The position numbers and the translations under genes were made by a program. From Lodderomyces elongisporus (taxonomy: Eukaryota; Ascomycota; Pichiomycetes; Serinales; Debaryomycetaceae), in NCBI RefSeq assembly GCF_030384665.1, contig NC_083676.1, positions 186,001-250,000 of the forward strand: a stretch of DNA of 64,000 nucleotides, read 5' to 3'. Shown piece by piece: positions 59,315 through 64,000 of the stretch. Position 1 is the first letter of the stretch. Every line of letters starts with the position of its first letter. Under the pieces are notes generated by a model, which saw only the letters and a program-made list of their open reading frames with translations, had not been told where the DNA came from and did not search any database.

Positions 59315-60673
59315 ATGTTAAGCAAGATGGCTCTTACATATACAAATAAAGTTTGTCTTGCACCCATGGTCCGTAGTGGTGAACTACCCATCCGTTTACT
59401 AGCCCTTCGTTACGGATGCGATCTTGTTTGGTCGCCAGAATACATCGATCGGAAAATCATTCAAACACAACGCAGAGTCAATGCAGAACTCAACACCATT
59501 GACTATATAATACCAAACAACAAGGATCCATCAAAGATGAAGCACAACCAAGACAATGTAGTATTTCGCAAACATCCAGAGGAGACGGGAAAATTGATCT
59601 TTCAACTCGGAACAAGCACACCAGAATTGGCAGTAGAGGCGGCACTGCGAGTAATTGAGGATGTAGATGGCATTGACTTGAATTGCGGGTGCCCAAAATC
59701 ATTCTCTACCCACGGCGGAATGGGTGCTGAGTTGTTGAAAACACCAGATATACTCTGCTCAATATTAAGAGCACTAGTTGAAAAAGTTGGCAACCCAAAT
59801 AAGAAACCCATCAGCTGCAAAATCAGGCTCTTGCCCAACTTTGAAGCTTCAAAACTCTTAATTGAACAAATTTGTCAAACGGGGATCAGAAATTTGACTA
59901 TACACTGTCGAACACCCATTATGCGAAATAGACAAGACCCATTCTGGAATTATTTGCCCAAACTTATACCGATAATTGAGTCACATGGAATAAGTGTCAT
60001 ACTCAATGGTAACTTCCAAGGTAGAGGAGACTTGACCAGCTTGCAAGAAGCATTGGGAAACCCAAACTTGAGTATCATGATAGCAGAAGGAGCAGAGGCA
60101 AACCCTTCTATATTTATTAACACCAACACCAACACCAACAATAGCAACACCCATTCTGTTGCAAATACGCCATCACTGCCGAAAACACAGGCTGAGATCA
60201 TCAATGAAGTAGTCGAATTGGGCAAAAAGTACTATTTATACTCTGGTACCAAATTCATGGTGTCCAATATGACCCCGGGCAAGTCAATATATTTTCAAAA
60301 GTTTGCACGCCTGAAAAGTTTTGAACAAATGGAGGAAGTAATCAAGGAGATGAATAATGAAGGTGGATGTGAAGACGAAAGTAAGAATCTGAGGGAAGCT
60401 TCAGATTTTAGTGCTCGCAGCAACACTAGCACCACCACCACCACCAGTATTGATAAAATTTATAAAATCATGACCAAAGATTGTCAGAAACCCAGATTTT
60501 GGGATGCAGAAGGCTACCAGAACTACATGGCACAACGGCAGAATAAGATGCAAAGATACTTTAAAAATTGGAATGAAGAAGAGATGTTGAAAGACTTGAA
60601 CGACACACCTACACCGAGGACAAACGAAACTTTCAACAGTGGGAACAAACGTCAGGGTAAGAGCAAAAATAGC

Positions 60674-60714
<41 letters not shown>

Positions 60715-60835
60715 AACCAAGGGTGACAAAGAAACGGAAAAAGCATTAAAGCGTCATTCTCAACAAGAAGAAATAGAGAACAAAGTGAAGGTCCAAAAAC
60801 TTGATGGCGATGCAATTCACGCGCAAATGGTTTGA
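59315..60835 (+). CDS. SMM1: tRNA dihydrouridine synthase 2
   Basis: FMN enzyme that reduces uridine 20 of tRNAs to dihydrouridine (Dus2/Smm1). The family start VCLAPMVRSGELPIRLLALRYGCDLVWSPE (residues 13-42), GIDLNCGCPKSFSTHGGMGAELL with the catalytic Cys, KPISCKIRLL, LTIHCRTPIMRNRQDP and ILNGNFQGRGDL are all present. Later, KFMVSNMTPGKSIYFQKFARLKS corresponds to the Dus2-specific helical domain. It has 506 residues against 384 in S. cerevisiae, lengthened by Asn/Thr inserts and a basic, Asn-rich C-terminus with a run of about 13 Asn. Two in-frame ATGs (codons 1 and 5) are possible starts. I use the first. Confidence 0.93.
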
Positions 60836-61336
60836 GTTCATCAACAACATCGATTGGTTGTAACTATAATTACCAAGCTCATAATATACACTAAACGATT
60901 TTATAATGCAAGATATAAGTTGAATCAAGTCTACTGTTTAAGCAATCGCTACTAGTACTTTTACAAAATTTTTTTTTCTTCTCTTCCTTCTTTTTTTTTT
61001 GTTTCTCTTTGGTTCATTTTTCACTTATTTCATAGATCACATTATGCTTCTATACTGTTTGCTGGTAATTGTTATTGAAATTTATGTAAATTTTCAATAC
61101 ACATATGGAATGCATGTTGCTTGTAAGAATCGGTTGTGGAACAAAAAGGGACTAATTTACAATATCAAAGAGTATCTATTCGTGATTTATGTACAAATTC
61201 GTCCCATTAAAAAATTAAGCTCTATAATAGTTTCAACATCACCATCTTTGTCTTCTTCTTTGTCTTCTTCTTCTTCTTTTTCTACTGCTGCTGCACATGC
61301 ACCACGTACACCTTTCTTAATTACACTTTACTCTCC
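60836..61336. other. convergent intergenic region SMM1/TIM23
   Basis: About 500 bp between convergent stops. It contains T-tracts (60968-61000) and a TCT-rich stretch (61247-61281). No gene was found. Confidence 0.5.
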
Positions 61337-62017
61337 TTACTCTTTCAACACCACTTGGTTATCCTCATGTATAGAACGTTTTAATGCACACCAAACGCCT
61401 GCAGCACCGGCCATCATAACACTCGAATATGCCATAGGCTTCAAACCACGGCTACTTCTGAACAAAGCACCAGCAAGTGCACCAGCGGCAACAGAGTTGA
61501 CGTCTTCGTGTTTCTCCCTCACAGCATCAATAGTAGAGTCAATCAAATTATAAGTTAACGCTAAAACACCAGCACTATTTCCCAAAAAGGGACCTCTCTT
61601 TGTGATGTTGTTCAAAATGTGATTGAGTTTAACTTTACCTGGTGCATCCTGAGGCAAGGTTGACAACCCATGTTGCAAACCAAACAATCCACCGATTCCA
61701 AGACCTAAAAGGTAAACTGCACCGGTACCATAACAAAGATCATCAGTCCATGATCTGGATGGGATGAGACCCTTAGAGCCTTCAACGGTGTTTAATTTTT
61801 CTTCTTCAAGATCGAGATATTCAATCCCCTTCTCAAGTCCAGCAAGTGGATGGAGCAATAAGGATGAGTTCAACGAGGATGCAGTCTCGCTAGATGGTGA
61901 TGAAATGATGGTGTTGACATCAGAGACTTCACGGGGGTCAAAACCTAGTCTCTGTTTCAATTGATCATTGCTTTGGTCATCTTGTGACTGTGTAGGCTTA
62001 CCAAAAATCCAGGACAT
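61337..62017 (-). CDS. TIM23: mitochondrial inner-membrane translocase subunit Tim23
   Basis: Core channel subunit of the TIM23 presequence translocase in the mitochondrial inner membrane. It has 226 residues, normal for the family (222 in S. cerevisiae). The N-terminal intermembrane-space part (1-95) starts MSWIFGKPTQ and contains GFDPREVSDVNTIIS and the HPLAGLEKGIEYLDLEEEKL segment. The C-terminal four-helix Tim17/22/23 domain includes GTGAVYLLGLGIGGLFGL, NNITKRGPFLGNSAGVLALTYNLIDS and DVNSVAAGALAGALFRSSRGL. No in-frame CTG codon occurs in the 227 codons. The start is the first ATG. It is divergent from OCA2. Confidence 0.95.
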   Translation of the reverse strand: MSWIFGKPTQSQDDQSNDQLKQRLGFDPREVSDVNTIISSPSSETASSLNSSLLLHPLAGLEKGIEYLDLEEEKLNTVEGSKGLIPSRSWTDDLCYGTGAVYLLGLGIGGLFGLQHGLSTLPQDAPGKVKLNHILNNITKRGPFLGNSAGVLALTYNLIDSTIDAVREKHEDVNSVAAGALAGALFRSSRGLKPMAYSSVMMAGAAGVWCALKRSIHEDNQVVLKE

Positions 62018-63206
62018 CGTATACTAGTTTTCTGTTTTCTGTTTTATGTTTTATGATTTGATATGTAGTAAGGTAATAAAGGACCAAGGCAAGAAAAAAT
62101 AAAAATGTGGAGTTATGGTAATACGGTAAAATGGGTCAAAAGGTAAGAAGGTAGACTTAATGTAGTTGTAAAAAAAAATGGTGTTCTTAATGTCCTCTAG
62201 GAGTCTTCTTTAAAAATTCCGATTTTGAAAAATTGCAATTTTTTTTTGTCACCGTTTTCAGCTTCTGTCTTCTCTTTTTTTTTTTATAATTTTTTTTTTT
62301 GTCTTTCTTTTTTTTTTTCAAGTTTGCCTTTCTCGCTCTTGTTGTTTTTGTCTGTCTGTATGTCTTGTTTTTTTTTCTTTGGTTTTCACGACACTCTTTT
62401 ATGGCATAGCGGAAGTCTGGGTAATTTCACATTGGGTGCAAATATATGGAATGGTGAGTAGTTGAGGCAAAATACAAAGAACTTAATCATTGATATATCT
62501 TTCAAAGATTGGATATAGAAGAAGAGTTTTCTATGAACTGGATTTGTTTTCTATGAGTTTTACATTTCCTTTTTTTTTTTTGGGGGGGGGGGGGTTACTT
62601 TTCAATGATGTCTCTGCGATTGTATCGATTATTTTATAACTAATAAATCTTTATCTTCAGTACTCCTTGAAACTAATATTCAGGCTGAACTAGTTTGTCT
62701 CAAGTTAACTCACAGTTTTTTTTTAAAAACAACTATAGAAAGAAACAATTAAATAACCTCAATACAGATGTACTTTTACATCGTCGAAAAGCTATTCCAG
62801 GGTACGGTTAAAACATATTATGGGCAAAACTTGTTTGTGCTTCCATCACAAATTAAAGTCTTACGACTGAAAACCGGAGAAGTACTGCATACAAACCTCT
62901 CTCACCAAACCAAATATTCCCTTTTCCCATTTTATTTTATTTTTTTTATTTCACTTATTTTTTTTTTGGTTAGTTGAGAAAAGTAATTAATAGTTCGACG
63001 GTATTACTTTTCAATCTCCTTGATTCAAGAAATAGACAACTTTGATTGCTTTTAAAAGCTTCTTTTACTCCAAGTCCTTCCCTACTTTGACCACACCAGC
63101 TTCTCAAAGCTTTTACTTTTCATTTTCATTTTCATAATTTTCATTTTGAAGTAACAAGTTTGTGCAACCTTGAACAAATTCTAATTATATCTTGTAAACT
63201 GAAACT
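62018..63206. promoter_or_regulatory. divergent upstream region TIM23/OCA2
   Basis: About 1.2 kb with T-runs (62278-62320), a T10 tract running into a G13 tract (62570-62594), and CATTTTCATTTTCAT repeats close to the OCA2 start (63120-63147). A 69-codon ATG frame at 62768-62977 looks protein-like over its first 48 codons, then becomes T-rich. It could be an upstream ORF of OCA2 or chance. Confidence 0.4.
62582..62594 (+). repeat. poly-G tract (13 G)
   Basis: G13 immediately after a T-run. Confidence 0.9.
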
Positions 63207-64000
63207 ATGACGGCAGTGCTAGATCCGAATGCAGATTCTACTTTACCAACCCATGATCTCCCAAATACAAATCAAAATAAAGTTATTCTGCCGAGTAGCC
63301 TGACGTCAACTTCAATTACCCCAACAATTGAACCGCAAATTCCACTAAATTTGGTTCCACCATTAAACTTCTCTCTTGTCGAAGACGGGATCTACCGATG
63401 TGGGTTCCCCATGCCGATAAATTATCCATTCTTACAACAATTAAATCTCAAGACCATAATCTACCTCGGCGACCTCGGGCACGAGCCAACTGAACCCAAA
63501 AAGGAGAAGGATAAAAGGAAAGGAAATGAAAAGGAGGAACCAAAAGAGAAGGAAAAGGAAAAGGAAAAGGAAAAGGAAAAGGAAAAAGATAAGAAGAAAA
63601 AGAAAAAGGACAAGGATGGTTCAGTTGAAATTTTGAACCAGTATGTCGATTGGATTAAAGATCAAGGCTCGATAACATTTCATAACTTGCTTGTTGAAAG
63701 TCTGAAGGAACCATTCAATAAGATGGAAGAGCACGAACAAACTTTGCGCAGCTTGACCACTGCCCTCACATTGATTTTGGATCGGTCAAACTACCCAATT
63801 CTAATACACTCAAATAAGGGAAAACATAGAACGGGTTTGCTAGTTGGGTTGATGAGAAAGTTGCTACAAGGATGGTGCCTAAGTGGAATCTTTGAAGAGT
63901 ACGAGAAGTTTGCATTGGGAAAGTTTGAATATGACTTGGAACTAATCGAGATTTGGCAACCGGAGCTATGGGTTAATGACGATAATAAGCCAAATTTTGT
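63207..64000 (+). CDS. OCA2: Oca2-type phosphatase-like protein, 5' part
   Basis: Open frame from ATG to the window end, 264 codons seen with no stop, so the 3' end lies outside. Siw14/Oca family: LVPPLNFSLVEDGIYRCGFP near residue 50, LNLKTIIYLGD, NYPILIHSNKGKHRTG near 195-210, and LMRKLLQGW. The P-loop reads H-S-N-K-G-K-H-R, so the catalytic Cys is Ser202 while Arg208 is kept. The same Ser is, as I recall, found in S. cerevisiae Oca2, which makes this the pseudophosphatase subunit. A Lys/Glu repeat tract (about residues 98-138) is inserted within the domain. CTG codons at positions 28, 32 and 172 should read as Ser. The last turns into ESSKEP, close to the yeast DSSRDE. Confidence 0.88.
   Translation, partial: MTAVLDPNADSTLPTHDLPNTNQNKVILPSSLTSTSITPTIEPQIPLNLVPPLNFSLVEDGIYRCGFPMPINYPFLQQLNLKTIIYLGDLGHEPTEPKKEKDKRKGNEKEEPKEKEKEKEKEKEKEKDKKKKKKDKDGSVEILNQYVDWIKDQGSITFHNLLVESLKEPFNKMEEHEQTLRSLTTALTLILDRSNYPILIHSNKGKHRTGLLVGLMRKLLQGWCLSGIFEEYEKFALGKFEYDLELIEIWQPELWVNDDNKPNF

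Noticed and set aside
60999..61553. 184-codon plus-strand ORF at the TIM23 3' end
   Set aside because: Its second half is antisense to TIM23 and its first half starts in T-rich spacer. It is a shadow of a confident gene.

Overview
This is nuclear DNA from a budding yeast of the CUG-Ser clade (Candida/Lodderomyces group), not a bacterium. The genes are mostly intronless, set among long AT-rich spacers full of poly-A/T, poly-G and microsatellites. The encoded proteins are yeast housekeeping families (RAS1, SET2, YOR1, TIM23, MTW1, PHO23, OST2). Codon use supports reassigned CTG. TIM23 and the glycerol-3-phosphate dehydrogenase have no in-frame CTG at all. RAS1 has five, all in its hypervariable tail and none in the conserved GTPase domain. 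The many Gln/Asn/Ser/Thr/Gly tracts inside conserved proteins would fit Lodderomyces elongisporus or a close relative, but the species is an inference. Leucines encoded by CTG in standard translations should be read as serine.

Layout. 0-12 kb: OCA1 (-), OST2 (+), RAS1 (-) with an unusually long 3.9 kb upstream region, PHO23 (-), MTW1 (-), and a small complex I subunit (+). 12-16.9 kb: a Gln/Ser-rich probable regulator (-) with a 2.3 kb upstream region. 16.9-29 kb: an accessory metabolic block, consisting of an M20 N-carbamoyl-amino-acid amidohydrolase (+), two tandem MFS transporters (+,+), a secreted Kex2-site protein (+), an isopenicillin-N-synthase-like 2-oxoglutarate/Fe(II) oxygenase (-), and an NtaA/DszA-type flavin monooxygenase (-). 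Three CGGA-N5/6-TCCG inverted repeats, which look like zinc-cluster activator sites, lie just before the first transporter. 29-47 kb: the YOR1 ABC transporter, a small Arg-rich ORF, a CaM kinase, SET2 and NAD-dependent glycerol-3-phosphate dehydrogenase. 47-64 kb: a C2H2 zinc-finger factor (-), a YPQ-type PQ-loop vacuolar transporter with a His-rich loop (+), a SWIRM protein of the FUN19 type (-), the tRNA dihydrouridine synthase SMM1/DUS2 (+), TIM23 (-) and the 5' part of OCA2 (+, cut by the window end).

How the genes relate. Most neighbours are functionally unrelated, as is normal for a yeast chromosome. The exceptions are the 17-29 kb block, which reads like a nitrogen- or sulfur-scavenging module (hydrolase, importers/exporters, two oxygenases), and the two OCA-family phosphatase-like genes at the two ends. 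No rRNA, convincing tRNA, transposon, CRISPR array or centromere-like array was found. Roughly half the window is non-coding.
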